Below are positions 17,982 to 28,911 of a stretch of 54,391 nucleotides of DNA, in pieces. The translations under genes were made by a program, and so were the position numbers. The notes below the pieces were generated by a model, which was not told the origin of the DNA, ran no database searches, and saw only the letters and a list, made by a program, of their open reading frames with translations. Position 1 is the stretch's first letter, and every line of letters starts with the position of its first letter. Source of the stretch: an uncultured Ectothiorhodospiraceae bacterium (lineage in GTDB: Bacteria; Pseudomonadota; Gammaproteobacteria; UBA9214); the NCBI GenBank assembly GCA_947258515.1, contig CAMYIO010000004.1:1-54391 (forward strand). Reading direction: 5' to 3'.

Positions 17982-18956
17982 TTATACCACGCCGGCGCGC
18001 AGCAGGTCGTGCATGTTGAGCGCGCCGACCAGTTCATTGCCGTCATTAACGACGGGGAGGGCATTGATTTTGGTGCTGTCCATGATCTGCAGGGCCTCAG
18101 CCGCCAGCATGCCGGGCTGCACGGTCTTGCAACCGGCCGTCATGACATCACTGACGACGGCCTCGTGCAGGTCAATCTTGTGGTCAATGGTACGGCGTAA
18201 ATCACCGTCAGTGAAGATACCGGCCAGCTTGCCCTGTGCGTCAACAATGGCGGTCATGCCGAGTCCCTTGCGGGTCATTTCCATGAGGGCGTCGGTCAGT
18301 GATGTGTCGATGCCGACCCGGGGGATGTCATCACCGGTGTGCATCAGGTCATCAATATGCAATAACAGGCGCCGGCCCAGCGTGCCGCCCGGATGCGAGC
18401 GCGCGAAATCCTCCTCGGTAAAACCGCGTGACTCCAGCAGTGCAACCGCGAGTGCATCACCCATGGCGAGCGCCGCGGTGGTGCTGGCTGTAGGTGCCAG
18501 GCCCAGCGGGCAGGCTTCCTTCTCGACGCTGACATTGATACTCGCCGTGGCGGCGAGTGACAGCGTTGACTGCGGATTACCGGTCATGGCGATTAACGGT
18601 ACATCGAGTCGTTTGATGATCGGCAGGATGGTGACCAGTTCGCCGGTCTCACCGGAGTTGGACAGTGCCAGCACCACGTCAGACGGGGTAATCATGCCGA
18701 GGTCGCCGTGGCTGGCTTCGCCGGGATGAACAAAAAAGGCGGGCGTACCGGTGCTTGCCAGGGTGGCGGCAATCTTGCCGGCGATGTGTCCGGATTTACC
18801 CATGCCGGTAACGACCACGCGGCCCTTGCATGCCAGCATCAGGCGGCAGGCTGCGATAAACGAGGGTTGCCTGATCTCCTTGTCCAGACCCTGAATGGCC
18901 GCGGCCTCCGTGTTGATGACGGCGAGCGCGAGTTCCTGCAGTTTGCGGTCATTCAT
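17982..18956 (-). CDS. kdsD: D-arabinose 5-phosphate isomerase
   Basis: Converts ribulose 5-phosphate to arabinose 5-phosphate, the first step of Kdo synthesis. The 324-residue protein has an SIS domain (VVVTGMGKSGHIAGKIAATLASTGTPAFFVHPGEASHGD) followed by two CBS domains (about 205-320; LMHTGDDIPRV and VMTAGCKTVQPG). It is the first gene of the long minus-strand block. The calcium/sodium antiporter gene yrbG, which precedes kdsD in E. coli, is absent. Confidence 0.96.
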   Translation of the reverse strand: MNDRKLQELALAVINTEAAAIQGLDKEIRQPSFIAACRLMLACKGRVVVTGMGKSGHIAGKIAATLASTGTPAFFVHPGEASHGDLGMITPSDVVLALSNSGETGELVTILPIIKRLDVPLIAMTGNPQSTLSLAATASINVSVEKEACPLGLAPTASTTAALAMGDALAVALLESRGFTEEDFARSHPGGTLGRRLLLHIDDLMHTGDDIPRVGIDTSLTDALMEMTRKGLGMTAIVDAQGKLAGIFTDGDLRRTIDHKIDLHEAVVSDVMTAGCKTVQPGMLAAEALQIMDSTKINALPVVNDGNELVGALNMHDLLRAGVV

Positions 18957-19408
18957 GGGCGCATCGTTATAGGGTTACGCAGGCTACGGGTCCGGGTAGT
19001 TCTGGCCATGGGATGCATGGAAAGACAGGCAAGTATATCTGGTAAGGCATTTATTTCTGTGAATTTCTGTGAAGTTCATGGTCATGATAGCTGTCTTTGT
19101 CGGGCTGAACCAGTACTGGCCCATTACTGTCGTGCCGGGTGTCACGCAACAACTCCGAAGTATAACAGGGTCTGCCGGGCACTAAAGCCAACCCGGCAGG
19201 GGCCGCCTTCAGATCGAGGTCTCCGTGCCGGGCCACGCAAGCCGCAGGCCAGCACGAAATACCACCCTGCAGAGCTGATCCGGGCAGGGTCACGGCAATC
19301 AACCGCTACAGGCGGCAGGTAAAAATATCGTCATCGGGGGCAACTCTTGGGCGGAAACTGCATTATCATACACGCCGCTGTCGACAGACTAACCGCTTGC
19401 GGCCGGAA
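18957..19408. other. Intergenic region between divergent kdsD and mlaF
   Basis: About 450 bp with no convincing gene; the short track ORFs here lack family features and usual codon patterns. On the minus strand a TATACT lies at 19032-19037, about 75 bp before kdsD, with TTCACA 20 bp further up, a longer than ideal spacing. A direct repeat ATTTCTGTGA occurs twice in tandem at 19053-19072. The 60 bp before mlaF hold an AT-rich stretch but no clear promoter. Both divergent operons must be driven from here. Confidence 0.5.
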
Positions 19409-20251
19409 ATGCCTAAAACGAAATCGACCGAAAACAATCAAATTCAGGATGCTGTGGTGCAAATCCGGGACCTGCATTTTTCGCACGGCGAGCGCCTGGT
19501 GTTCGATGGCATCGACCTGGACATCGTGCCCGGCAAGGTGACCGCCATCATGGGTCCCAGTGGCACTGGCAAGACGACCCTGCTGAAGCTCATCGGTGGA
19601 CAGTTGCGTCCCGCTTCCGGGTCTGTTCGTGTGCACGGTGAAGAGGTCCCGGCATTAAGACGCTCGGCGTTGTACCAGTTGCGCAAACGCATGGGCATGA
19701 TGTTTCAAAGCGGCGCGTTGCTGACGGATATCAACGTGTTCGAGAATGTCGCCTATCCCATTCGTGAACACACGCGCTTGCCGGAAGCGTTGCTGCGCGA
19801 CCTGGTACTGATGAAACTGCAAGCCGTGGGGCTGCGGGGTGCCGCTGACCTCATGCCGGCTGAATTGTCCGGTGGTATGGCACGGCGTGTGGCACTGGCA
19901 CGCGCCATTGCACTTGACCCGATGATGGTGCTTTACGATGAACCGTTTACCGGCCAGGATCCGATCTCCATGGGCATCCTGGTGAAGCTGATCCGGGAAT
20001 TGAATGATGCGCTGGGCCTGACCAGTGTCGTGGTGTCGCATGATGTGCATGAAACGGCCGCCATCGCTGACTACGTATATCTGCTGTCGGAGGGCAAGGT
20101 GGTTGACCATGGCCATCCCGATGCCCTCTGGGACTCGAGCTCTGCCTGGTCGCGGCAGTTCCTGGAAGGACGACCGGACGGTCCCGCCGCCTTTCACTAC
20201 CCGGCAGCGGATTTCAGGGATGATCTGTTGCGCGGTGGCCGGGCCAACTGA
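19409..20251 (+). CDS. mlaF: Phospholipid-transport ABC ATPase MlaF
   Basis: ATPase of the MlaFEDB complex that moves phospholipids between inner and outer membranes and keeps outer-membrane lipid asymmetry. Walker A is [17 protein letters not shown], signature is [16 protein letters not shown], Walker B is [13 protein letters not shown]. The track starts at an in-frame TTG (19397); ATG 19409 is preferred and gives 280 residues. It overlaps mlaE by one base (TGATG). Confidence 0.95.
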   Translation: MPKTKSTENNQIQDAVVQIRDLHFSHGERLVFDGIDLDIVPGKVTAIMGPSGTGKTTLLKLIGGQLRPASGSVRVHGEEVPALRRSALYQLRKRMGMMFQSGALLTDINVFENVAYPIREHTRLPEALLRDLVLMKLQAVGLRGAADLMPAELSGGMARRVALARAIALDPMMVLYDEPFTGQDPISMGILVKLIRELNDALGLTSVVVSHDVHETAAIADYVYLLSEGKVVDHGHPDALWDSSSAWSRQFLEGRPDGPAAFHYPAADFRDDLLRGGRAN

Positions 20252-21030
20252 TGCTGGATGCGCTGCAGCACCTCGGCAGGGCAACGCTGGATTTTTTTGA
20301 ACGCCTCGGGCGTGGCCACCTGTTGCTGCTGCAGATGCTGGCGAAGTTGCCGGGACTGCTGCTGCGGCCGGGACTGGTGCTGGTGCAACTCTATTCCGTG
20401 GGCGTGCTGACGCTGGTGATTATCCTGGTGTCCGGCATGTTCGTCGGCATGGTGCTGGGTTTGCAGGGTTATAATACGCTGGTGGATTTCGGTGCCGAGG
20501 ATTCGCTGGGCGTGGTCGTGGCGCTGTCACTGGTGCGGGAACTGGGCCCTGTGGTATCGGCGCTGCTGTTTGCCGGTCGGGCCGGATCGGCACTGACGGC
20601 CGAAATTGGCCTGATGAAGGCCACGGAACAGCTCTCCGGGATGGAAATGATGGCGGTCGATCCCGTGCAGCGGGTGATTGCGCCGCGATTCCTGGCGGCA
20701 TTCTTGTCTATGCCGCTGCTGGCCGCAATCTTCAGTGCCGTGGGTATCTACGGGGGATATCTGGTGGGTGTTCCCTTGCTGGGGGTTGATGACGGTGCCT
20801 TCTGGGGGCAGATGCAGGGTGCGGTGGACCTGCACGATGATATATATAATGGTGTGATCAAGAGTATTGTGTTTGGCTTTGTCGCGGGATGGATCGCCCT
20901 GTTTGAAGGCTATGATGCGACCCCGACCGCTGCAGGTGTCAGCCGGGCAACCACTCGCACGGTGGTCCACACGGCACTGGCCGTACTCGGGCTGGACTTC
21001 GTGCTGACCGCATTGATGTTTGGGGACTAG
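20251..21030 (+). CDS. mlaE: Phospholipid-transport permease MlaE
   Basis: A 259-residue integral membrane protein of the MlaE/YrbE family with about five hydrophobic segments. [50 protein letters not shown] and the [14 protein letters not shown] stretch are typical. It dimerises at the centre of the Mla ABC transporter. The coupled start with mlaF and the close mlaD start support one operon. Confidence 0.95.
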   Translation: MLDALQHLGRATLDFFERLGRGHLLLLQMLAKLPGLLLRPGLVLVQLYSVGVLTLVIILVSGMFVGMVLGLQGYNTLVDFGAEDSLGVVVALSLVRELGPVVSALLFAGRAGSALTAEIGLMKATEQLSGMEMMAVDPVQRVIAPRFLAAFLSMPLLAAIFSAVGIYGGYLVGVPLLGVDDGAFWGQMQGAVDLHDDIYNGVIKSIVFGFVAGWIALFEGYDATPTAAGVSRATTRTVVHTALAVLGLDFVLTALMFGD

Positions 21031-21041
21031 AGGAGCATTAC

Positions 21042-21512
21042 TTGAACAACAGAACAGTCGAGATAGGGGTCGGGTTGTTTGTCGCCCTGGGTATTGCCGC
21101 CTTGTTCATGCTGGCCATGCAGGCCAGCAATCTCAGTACCATGAGCGGCGGTGACGGCTATATCATCACCGCCGGCTTCGAGAATGTCGGTGGACTCAAG
21201 GAGCGTTCCGCGGTGACGGTGTCGGGTGTGCGCGTGGGTCGGGTTGAATCCATCGATTACGACCATACCAGTTTCGAGGCGGTGGTCAGTTTGCGTATCG
21301 ATGCGCAACACGACAGCTTTCCTGTAGACACCTCGGCCAGCATCTATACCTCCGGCCTGCTGGGTGAACAGTACGTTGCACTGGAGCCCGGCGGCGCACT
21401 GGAAAACCTGGTTGCCGGTGATCGCCTGCAGTTGACGCAGTCGGCCCTGGTGATGGAGCAGGTCATCGGACAGTTCCTTTACAGCACCGCCGCCGGGAAA
21501 AGCGAGCAGTAG
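21042..21512 (+). CDS. mlaD: MCE-domain lipid-binding protein MlaD
   Basis: Inner-membrane-anchored MCE protein whose hexameric ring passes phospholipid between MlaFE and MlaC. The N-terminal helix VGLFVALGIAALFMLAMQAS is followed by an MCE domain, with FENVGGLKERSAVTVSGVRVGRV and IYTSGLLGEQYVALEPGG. The start is TTG 21042, supported by AGAGGAG about eight bases upstream and by the family N-terminus (MNNRTVEIGVG). At 156 residues it is slightly short but normal for this group. Confidence 0.94.
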   Translation: MNNRTVEIGVGLFVALGIAALFMLAMQASNLSTMSGGDGYIITAGFENVGGLKERSAVTVSGVRVGRVESIDYDHTSFEAVVSLRIDAQHDSFPVDTSASIYTSGLLGEQYVALEPGGALENLVAGDRLQLTQSALVMEQVIGQFLYSTAAGKSEQ

Positions 21513-21518
21513 CCCGTG

Positions 21519-22154
21519 ATGCCGAGACCCGTGATCAATCCGGTGGCGGTTTGTGTTTGCAGGCTGCTGCTGGCCCTGCTGCTGGTGCCTGTCACGGTCA
21601 CGGCCAGTGACCTTTCTCCACAGCAACTGGTTCGAGATACCTCGTCACGCATGCTGCAAGCAATGCACGAGGAGCAGGGCAGCATTGAAAAGGATGGGGC
21701 ACATCTGTACCAGCTGGTTGAACAGATCGTACTGCCATACTTTGATTTCCAGCGCATGAGCCAGTGGGTGCTGGGCAGGAACTGGCGCATGGCAACAACG
21801 CAACAGCGTGAACAGTTTGTCGAGCAATTCAGGATGTTGCTGGTGCGCACCTATGGCACGGCACTGCTTGAGTACGCCGACGAGGAAATCGTGTACCTGC
21901 CGGCTGCCGAGGAAAAGGGGGGGGCAAATGTGATGGTACGTACCGAGGTCAATCAACCGGGCATCGGTGTGATTCCCATTACCTATTCCATGTACCCGTC
22001 GGGCAGCGGCTGGAAGGTCTATGATATATCCATCAGTGGTGTCAGCCTGGTGACCAACTACCGTTCCACCTATGGCAGTATTATACGCAAGGATGGCATC
22101 GATCGCCTGATCGACCAGTTGTCAGAGCGCAACAGGTTGCACGCCGATGGCTGA
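21519..22154 (+). CDS. mlaC: Periplasmic phospholipid shuttle MlaC
   Basis: Soluble periplasmic carrier between MlaD and the outer-membrane MlaA complex. It has a signal peptide (LLLALLLVPVTVTA) and then the MlaC fold with EQIVLPYFDFQRMSQWVLGRNWR, QREQFVEQFRMLLVRTYGTALLEY and the C-terminal WKVYDISISGVSLVTNYRSTY. GTG at 21516 and ATG at 21519 are adjacent; ATG is chosen. It overlaps mlaB by eight bases. mlaA is not in the window. Confidence 0.95.
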   Translation: MPRPVINPVAVCVCRLLLALLLVPVTVTASDLSPQQLVRDTSSRMLQAMHEEQGSIEKDGAHLYQLVEQIVLPYFDFQRMSQWVLGRNWRMATTQQREQFVEQFRMLLVRTYGTALLEYADEEIVYLPAAEEKGGANVMVRTEVNQPGIGVIPITYSMYPSGSGWKVYDISISGVSLVTNYRSTYGSIIRKDGIDRLIDQLSERNRLHADG

Positions 22155-22446
22155 AGCCACGCTGGTCGATAACGGCGCAGGCAGCTGGTTGCTGCAGGGC
22201 GAACTGGGCTTCCAGTCCGTGTCAGCCGTGCTGCGGGATGCCGGCACCCGCATGCAGGGTGAAGCCCGTCTTGTAGTGGACCTCAAGGGTGTCACGCGCG
22301 CTGACAGTGCCGGCCTGGCGCTGCTGGTGGAGTGGTTGCGCGAGTCGGAGAATGCCGGAAATGAAATCGTGTTTATCAATGTACCGGATCAGTTGCTGTC
22401 TATCGCCCGTGTCTGTGGCCTCAACGAGATACTCTCGCTGGGCTGA
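22147..22446 (+). CDS. mlaB: STAS-domain protein MlaB
   Basis: A 99-residue STAS-domain protein; the region VDLKGVTRADSAGLALLVEWLR carries the anti-anti-sigma-like phosphoacceptor-type serine. In E. coli MlaB binds MlaF and is needed for transporter activity. The overlap with mlaC and position before ibaG match the classic mla order. The sequence outside the motif is weakly conserved, so context matters for the name. Confidence 0.9.
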   Translation: MAEATLVDNGAGSWLLQGELGFQSVSAVLRDAGTRMQGEARLVVDLKGVTRADSAGLALLVEWLRESENAGNEIVFINVPDQLLSIARVCGLNEILSLG

Positions 22447-22480
22447 TGCCGGTTTCTTGAGTCCAGGGGAATAAAACGTC

Positions 22481-23997
<1,517 letters not shown>

Positions 23998-24032
23998 TAC
24001 GCGTTCAGTTTGATTTATACAAAATAATAATT

Positions 24033-24114
24033 GCCACGGAATCCACGGAAGAACACGAAAAGATTTTCAATAAGGCTTTTATTGTTCAGTGTTTTCCGTG
24101 TGTTTCCGTGGCTA
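24033..24114. repeat. CCACGGAA inverted-repeat element, copy A
   Basis: GCCACGGAATCCACGGAAGAACACGAAAA at the left and GTTTTCCGTGTGTTTCCGTGGC at the right are inverted arms around an AT-rich centre, together about 80 bp, in the murA-hisG gap. The same unit recurs at three more places within 3.5 kb. Confidence 0.85.
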
Positions 24115-24195
24115 TTAACCAATCGAACCGGCAATAATGGTGTTGGCGCTGCCGGCGCTTGTAAATTGGCGGTATCTGCCTGACACTTGAACCCC

Positions 24196-24831
24196 ATGAA
24201 TAACGCACTGACGATCGCTCTTTCCAAGGGCCGTATTTTCGAGGAGACGCTGCCGCTGCTGGCTGCAGCCGGTATCAAGCCGATTGATGACCCTGAAACC
24301 AGCCGCAAGCTGATTCTTGACACCAACCAGGCCGATGTGAAACTGGTGATTATCCGTGCCGCGGATGTGCCCACCTATGTAGGCTACGGGGCAGCCGATG
24401 TCGGCGTTGCCGGCAAGGATGTCCTGCTGGAACACGGTGGCGAAGGCCTCTACGAGCCACTGGACCTGAAGATTGCACGCTGTCGCCTGATGGTGGCGGG
24501 ACCCGAGGGCAAACACAACGGTCAGGGGCGTCTGCGGATCGCCACCAAGTATGTGAACAGCACGCGGCGTTTTTATGCCGACCGCCAGGAGCAGGTTGAA
24601 ATCATCAAGCTGTACGGTTCCATGGAACTGGCGCCACTGGTAGGTCTGGCCGACCGTATTGTTGACGTGGTGGACACCGGAAATACCCTGAAGGCCAACG
24701 GCCTGATGCCACTGGAACATATCGCCGATATCAGTTCACGGCTGGTGGTTAACAAGGCGTCCATGAAAATGAAACACGCCCGTATCACGGAGTTTGTCGA
24801 GCGGCTGAAAACGGCAGTAGGAGCCGCTTAG
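24196..24831 (+). CDS. hisG: ATP phosphoribosyltransferase, short form
   Basis: Committed step of histidine synthesis: ATP plus PRPP. ATG 24196 ([27 protein letters not shown]) is preferred over the track TTG nine bases earlier. At 211 residues this is the short HisG(S) form without the C-terminal histidine-binding domain. [14 protein letters not shown] and the PRPP loop [15 protein letters not shown] are present. Short HisG normally needs the HisZ regulatory subunit, which is not in this window. It is separated from hisD by a half repeat element. Confidence 0.95.
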   Translation: MNNALTIALSKGRIFEETLPLLAAAGIKPIDDPETSRKLILDTNQADVKLVIIRAADVPTYVGYGAADVGVAGKDVLLEHGGEGLYEPLDLKIARCRLMVAGPEGKHNGQGRLRIATKYVNSTRRFYADRQEQVEIIKLYGSMELAPLVGLADRIVDVVDTGNTLKANGLMPLEHIADISSRLVVNKASMKMKHARITEFVERLKTAVGAA

Positions 24832-24844
24832 GCCGGGTGACGTA

Positions 24845-24876
24845 TTTTTTCGTGTTCTTCCGTGGATTCCATGGCC
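24845..24876. repeat. CCACGGAA element, copy B (one arm only)
   Basis: TTTTTTCGTGTTCTTCCGTGGATTCCATGGCC is the right-arm orientation of the repeat, in the 117-bp gap between hisG and hisD. The partner arm is missing, so this is a solitary half copy. Confidence 0.8.
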
Positions 24877-24948
24877 ATGATTATGTTTGTATTTATTGGA
24901 CCGAACCGGCACGAGTGACACCATTAACACTCCCTGTAGGCGGATTGC

Positions 24949-26250
24949 ATGTCTGACATTACCCGATTAAACAGCCAGGATCCGGACTTCGAGTCCGGTC
25001 TTGAGCGCCTGCTGGACTGGGAGCAGGGTGCGGACCCGGCGGTTGAAGCCGTGGTGCGCGACATCATTGCGGACATTCGCGTGCGCGGTGATGCGGCACT
25101 GCTCGATTACACCACGCGCTTTGATCACTGGAGCGCTGCCACGCCGGGAGACCTTGAGCGTTCGCTGCACGACTGTCAGCAGGCACTCGCCGCGATTGAT
25201 GACCGTCAACGCGAGGCGCTGGAACAGGCAGCTGCCCGTGTGCTTGCCTATGCCGAGCACCAGAAACTGGAATCCTGGTCATATACCGAGGCGGACGGTA
25301 CCGTGCTCGGCCAGCAGGTCATGCCGATGGACCGGGTGGGCTTGTATGTCCCCGGTGGCAAGGCGGCATACCCGTCATCCGTGCTCATGAATGCGATCCC
25401 TGCTAAGGTCGCCGGGGTGGCTGAACTGATCATGGTGGTGCCCACGCCGAATGGCGAGGTCAATGACATGGTACTGGCGGCCGCCGCGATTGCCGGTGTT
25501 GACCGCGTGTTTGCAATCGGCGGCGCACAGGCCGTGGCCGCGCTGGCCTACGGCACGGCTACCATTCCGCCGGTCGACAAGATTGTCGGACCGGGCAATG
25601 CCTGGGTCGCGACGGCCAAGCGCATGGTATTCGGCAAGGTCGGTATCGATATGATTGCCGGCCCTTCGGAAATACTGGTGATCTGCGATGGCCTGACGGA
25701 TCCCGACTGGATTGCCGTGGACCTGTTTTCACAGGCGGAACACGATGAAGACGCCCAGTCCATCCTCGTCAGCCCGGACGGTGAATTCCTGGAGCGGGTC
25801 ATGGCGAGTATCAGCCGCCTGCTACCGGAGATGCCCAGGGCCGATATTATCCGTGCCTCGTTGCAGGGGCAGGGCGCCCTCATCCAGGTACGCGATATGG
25901 ATGAAGCAATAGAAATTGCCAATCGGGTGGCGCCGGAGCACCTGGAACTCTCGATCGCGGACCCGCAGCCTGTTGCCAGGCGCATACGTCACGCCGGTGC
26001 CATCTTCATGGGACGCTATACCGCGGAAGTGCTTGGCGATTATTGTGCCGGACCCAATCACGTACTGCCGACGTCGCGCACGGCGCGCTTTTCCTCGCCG
26101 CTGGGTGTGTATGATTTCCAGAAACGCTCCAGCCTGATTTACTGTTCGGCTGAAGGTGCCAGTACGCTCGGCAAAACAGCCGCGATACTGGCGCACGGCG
26201 AGGGGCTGACCGCCCATGCCCGCTCGGCCGAGGTGCGGATAAAAGAGTAG
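24949..26250 (+). CDS. hisD: Histidinol dehydrogenase
   Basis: Catalyses the last two oxidations to histidine using NAD+ and Zn2+. The 433-residue protein contains [71 protein letters not shown] with metal-ligand residues, and the terminal GNHVLPT-type segment [20 protein letters not shown]. It lies between two copies of the CCACGGAA element; the spacing of over 100 bp to hisG and hisC is wider than in a tight his operon. Confidence 0.97.
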   Translation: MSDITRLNSQDPDFESGLERLLDWEQGADPAVEAVVRDIIADIRVRGDAALLDYTTRFDHWSAATPGDLERSLHDCQQALAAIDDRQREALEQAAARVLAYAEHQKLESWSYTEADGTVLGQQVMPMDRVGLYVPGGKAAYPSSVLMNAIPAKVAGVAELIMVVPTPNGEVNDMVLAAAAIAGVDRVFAIGGAQAVAALAYGTATIPPVDKIVGPGNAWVATAKRMVFGKVGIDMIAGPSEILVICDGLTDPDWIAVDLFSQAEHDEDAQSILVSPDGEFLERVMASISRLLPEMPRADIIRASLQGQGALIQVRDMDEAIEIANRVAPEHLELSIADPQPVARRIRHAGAIFMGRYTAEVLGDYCAGPNHVLPTSRTARFSSPLGVYDFQKRSSLIYCSAEGASTLGKTAAILAHGEGLTAHARSAEVRIKE

Positions 26251-26278
26251 TGATCAACTCGATGAAGACAAACCATAT

Positions 26279-26363
26279 GGCCACGAAATCCACGGAAGCC
26301 ACGAAAAAATAAACGCCTTACCAGAATTATTTCCGTGTTCTTTCATGGATTCTGTGGCTATTA
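26279..26363. repeat. CCACGGAA inverted-repeat element, copy C
   Basis: GGCCACGAAATCCACGGAAG...ACGAAAAAA at the left and TTTCCGTGTTCTTTCATGGATTCTGTGGC at the right form an inverted pair in the hisD-hisC gap. Arms differ by a few bases from copies A and D. Confidence 0.83.
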
Positions 26364-26391
26364 ATAATCGTGGTCTGCCACCCGGTTTGTA

Positions 26392-27486
26392 ATGACAATG
26401 AGCATGCAGGAAAAAATCGACAAACTGGTTCGTTCCGAGATCAGGGCATTAACTGCCTATCATGTACCGCCAGCGAATGACCTGATCAAACTCGACGCCA
26501 TGGAAAACCCGTGGTCGTGGTCGGCCGAACTGCGCACTGCCTGGCTGGATGCCTTGCAGTCCGTTGAGATTAACCGTTATCCGGACCCGTCTGCGCGTCA
26601 GTTGCACGCCAGTATGCGGGCGGCAATGGCGGTGCCGGCGTCGGCCGCTGTCATCCTTGGCAATGGTTCTGACGAATTGATCCAGATGATTATCCAGACG
26701 CTCGCGAGTCCGGGCCGGGTAGTGATGGCGCCGGATCCGACCTTCGTCATGTACCGCCAGATCGCGACGGTCGCCAACATGGGCTACGTGGCAGTACCGT
26801 TGCAGACCGATTTTTCCCTCGATGAAGCGGCGATGCTGGCGGCGCTTGAAGAGCAGCAACCGGCGGTGATCTTTTTGTCCTATCCGAACAACCCCACGGC
26901 CAATCTATTTGATGCCGGCAGCCTGCGCAAGATTGTGTCCCGGGCAGACGGGTTGGTGGTCATCGACGAGGCCTATGCACCGTTTACCGATGCCAGCCTC
27001 ATGCCGGATATCGGTGACTACGACAACCTGCTGGTGTTGCGCACGGTGTCCAAGATGGGGCTGGCCGGATTGCGTCTGGGTCTGCTTGCCGGTCCAGCGG
27101 CCTGGCTGGAACAGATCGACAAGACACGCTTGCCCTACAACATCAGCGTGCTCAACCAGGTCACCGGCCGGTTCGCGCTGGCGCACGCTGATATCCTTGC
27201 GGCACAGGCGCGCGAGATTCGTGCGCAACGCGCGGCGCTCATCAGTGGCTTGCAGGGATTGCCGTCGTTAACGGTGTTTCCGAGCGAGGCCAACTTTATC
27301 CTGTTTCGAACGCCCCGTGGCCAGGCGACAGCGCTGTTCGAGGGCCTGAAAACCGCCGGCATCCTGATCAAGAATCTTGATGCCCCCGGAGGACCCCTGC
27401 AGGACTGCCTGCGTGTCACTGTCGGGTTGCCAGAGGAGAATGCGGTCTTCCTGGCGGCACTGCGGGAGCTGTTGCAGGCAGACTAG
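26392..27486 (+). CDS. hisC: Histidinol-phosphate aminotransferase
   Basis: PLP enzyme converting imidazole-acetol phosphate to histidinol phosphate. The 364-residue fold-type I aminotransferase has KLDAMENPWSW, GNGSDELIQMI, YPNNPTANLFD, VIDEAYAPF and the PLP lysine in RTVSKMGLAGLRLGLL. Three ATGs are possible within 12 bases (26392, 26398, 26404). hisB and the remaining his genes are not in the window. Confidence 0.95.
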   Translation: MTMSMQEKIDKLVRSEIRALTAYHVPPANDLIKLDAMENPWSWSAELRTAWLDALQSVEINRYPDPSARQLHASMRAAMAVPASAAVILGNGSDELIQMIIQTLASPGRVVMAPDPTFVMYRQIATVANMGYVAVPLQTDFSLDEAAMLAALEEQQPAVIFLSYPNNPTANLFDAGSLRKIVSRADGLVVIDEAYAPFTDASLMPDIGDYDNLLVLRTVSKMGLAGLRLGLLAGPAAWLEQIDKTRLPYNISVLNQVTGRFALAHADILAAQAREIRAQRAALISGLQGLPSLTVFPSEANFILFRTPRGQATALFEGLKTAGILIKNLDAPGGPLQDCLRVTVGLPEENAVFLAALRELLQAD

Positions 27487-27507
27487 TGCGTTATAAGGAA
27501 AAAATAT

Positions 27508-27584
27508 TAGCCACGGAATCCACGGAAGAACACGAAAAAATAAAGACCTTTAAAGAAATATTTCCGTGTGTTTCCGTGGCTAAA
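27508..27584. repeat. CCACGGAA inverted-repeat element, copy D
   Basis: TAGCCACGGAATCCACGGAAGAACACGAAAAAA and TTTCCGTGTGTTTCCGTGGCTAAAA form a near-perfect pair around about 18 bp, in the gap between the convergent hisC and degS-like genes. It is the cleanest copy and, being between convergent genes, may also end transcripts. Confidence 0.85.
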
Positions 27585-27645
27585 AAATAAAAGCTACGCG
27601 GAGCATCTTTCATGCTGCCGTGGTTATCAAATCAGCCGCGCAATT

Positions 27646-28842
27646 TCACAGTCGCGCCTTCGGGGTGACCTTGCCCGGGCGCTGCATGATCTGCACCCGC
27701 GCGGTGAAGGGCACATCTTTCCGGTAGCCCGTCAGCGTGATGAAGGTGCCGGGCTGTTGTTCGGAAATGGTCTTCATGGCCTCGCTGGTTTCCTCGATCA
27801 TCTTGCCGTTGATGGAGACCACGATGTCGGTGGGTTCCAGCCCGGCCTTGCCAGCCGGACCGTCACGCATGACCCCCCCGATCAACATGCCCGGGCGGTA
27901 CGTCAGGCCGTAGGATTTCGCCAGCAGCGGTGTCATATCCTGGGCCTCGATACCGAGCCAGCCGCGAACCACGTGGCCCTTCTCGATGATCTGGGTCATG
28001 ACGCCCTTGGCGAGATTGATCGGAATGGCAAAGCCGATGCCCTGTGAACCGCCGCTGCGGCTGTAGATGGCCGAGTTGATGCCAATGAGTTCACCCCGGG
28101 TGTTAATCAGGGCGCCGCCGGAATTGCCCGGGTTGATGGCGGCATCTGTCTGGATAAATTCCTCGTAGGCGGTAATGCCGAGGTGATCGCGCCCGGTGGC
28201 ACTGATGATGCCGGACGTCACCGTCTGGCCCACGCCAAACGGATTGCCGATGGCCAGTACCACGTCGCCGACGCGCTGCTTGCCGGAGTCGCCGATGACG
28301 ATGCTTGGCAGGTTGTCGGTATGGATATAGAGCACGGCCAGGTCAGTATCCTCATCGATACCCGCCACCGTGGCCTTCGCGCTGCGGCCATCCGAAAGCA
28401 ATACCTGTATCTGGTCGGCACCCTCAATAACGTGATTGTTCGTCAGCAAATAGCCCTGGGCGCTGATCAGCACCCCGGAGCCCAGGCTGGTTTGTATTTC
28501 CTTGCGGGCCTTGGCAAAGCGATCGCCAAAAAACTGCTGGAAAACCGGATCTTCCAGCAGCGGGTGAACGCGGTGGGTGATCACCTTGGCGGTGTGGATA
28601 TTGACCACCGCGGGGATGGCCTTTTCAACGGCATCGGCGTAGGAGACCGGTCCATTCCAGCCGCCCGTAGCGGGGTCCGCGGTTGCGGCCGGTACGGTGT
28701 CTTCCACGGTCTCGCGGACTTCTACAACGCGGCTGTTGTCGCGCAACAGTGCGGGTTCGAGCAGCAGCACGTAGAGAAAGGCCACTGCGAGTCCGGCCAT
28801 GACGGTTTGCAGGATAAAGGAAAGTAATTTGCGAATCTTCAT
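27646..28842 (-). CDS. degS: DegS-like membrane-anchored serine protease (HtrA family, one PDZ)
   Basis: A 398-residue trypsin-like protease with an N-terminal membrane anchor (LLSFILQTVMAGLAVAFLYVLLL). The catalytic triad lies in LLTNNHVIEGAD (His), DEDTDLAVLYI (Asp) and AAINPGNSGGALINTRGELIGINSAIYS (Ser). A single PDZ domain follows (about 290-385, GWLGIEAQDMTPLLAKSYGL). DegS cleaves RseA to start the sigma-E envelope-stress response. The linker before the protease domain (about 30-65) is longer than in E. coli. AlgW is an alternative name for the same role. The gene stands alone between hisC and a NIF3 gene. Confidence 0.88.
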   Translation of the reverse strand: MKIRKLLSFILQTVMAGLAVAFLYVLLLEPALLRDNSRVVEVRETVEDTVPAATADPATGGWNGPVSYADAVEKAIPAVVNIHTAKVITHRVHPLLEDPVFQQFFGDRFAKARKEIQTSLGSGVLISAQGYLLTNNHVIEGADQIQVLLSDGRSAKATVAGIDEDTDLAVLYIHTDNLPSIVIGDSGKQRVGDVVLAIGNPFGVGQTVTSGIISATGRDHLGITAYEEFIQTDAAINPGNSGGALINTRGELIGINSAIYSRSGGSQGIGFAIPINLAKGVMTQIIEKGHVVRGWLGIEAQDMTPLLAKSYGLTYRPGMLIGGVMRDGPAGKAGLEPTDIVVSINGKMIEETSEAMKTISEQQPGTFITLTGYRKDVPFTARVQIMQRPGKVTPKARL

Positions 28843-28911
28843 GGGTGCGATACCCTGTGACCGGTCGATTGTGGACGAATGAATAGCTGCACTTTAGCAG
28901 GATGTGATGTC

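Noticed and set aside
19051-19302. 83-residue minus-strand ORF in the kdsD-mlaF gap
   Set aside because: No motif, no ribosome site, and composition like translated intergenic DNA.
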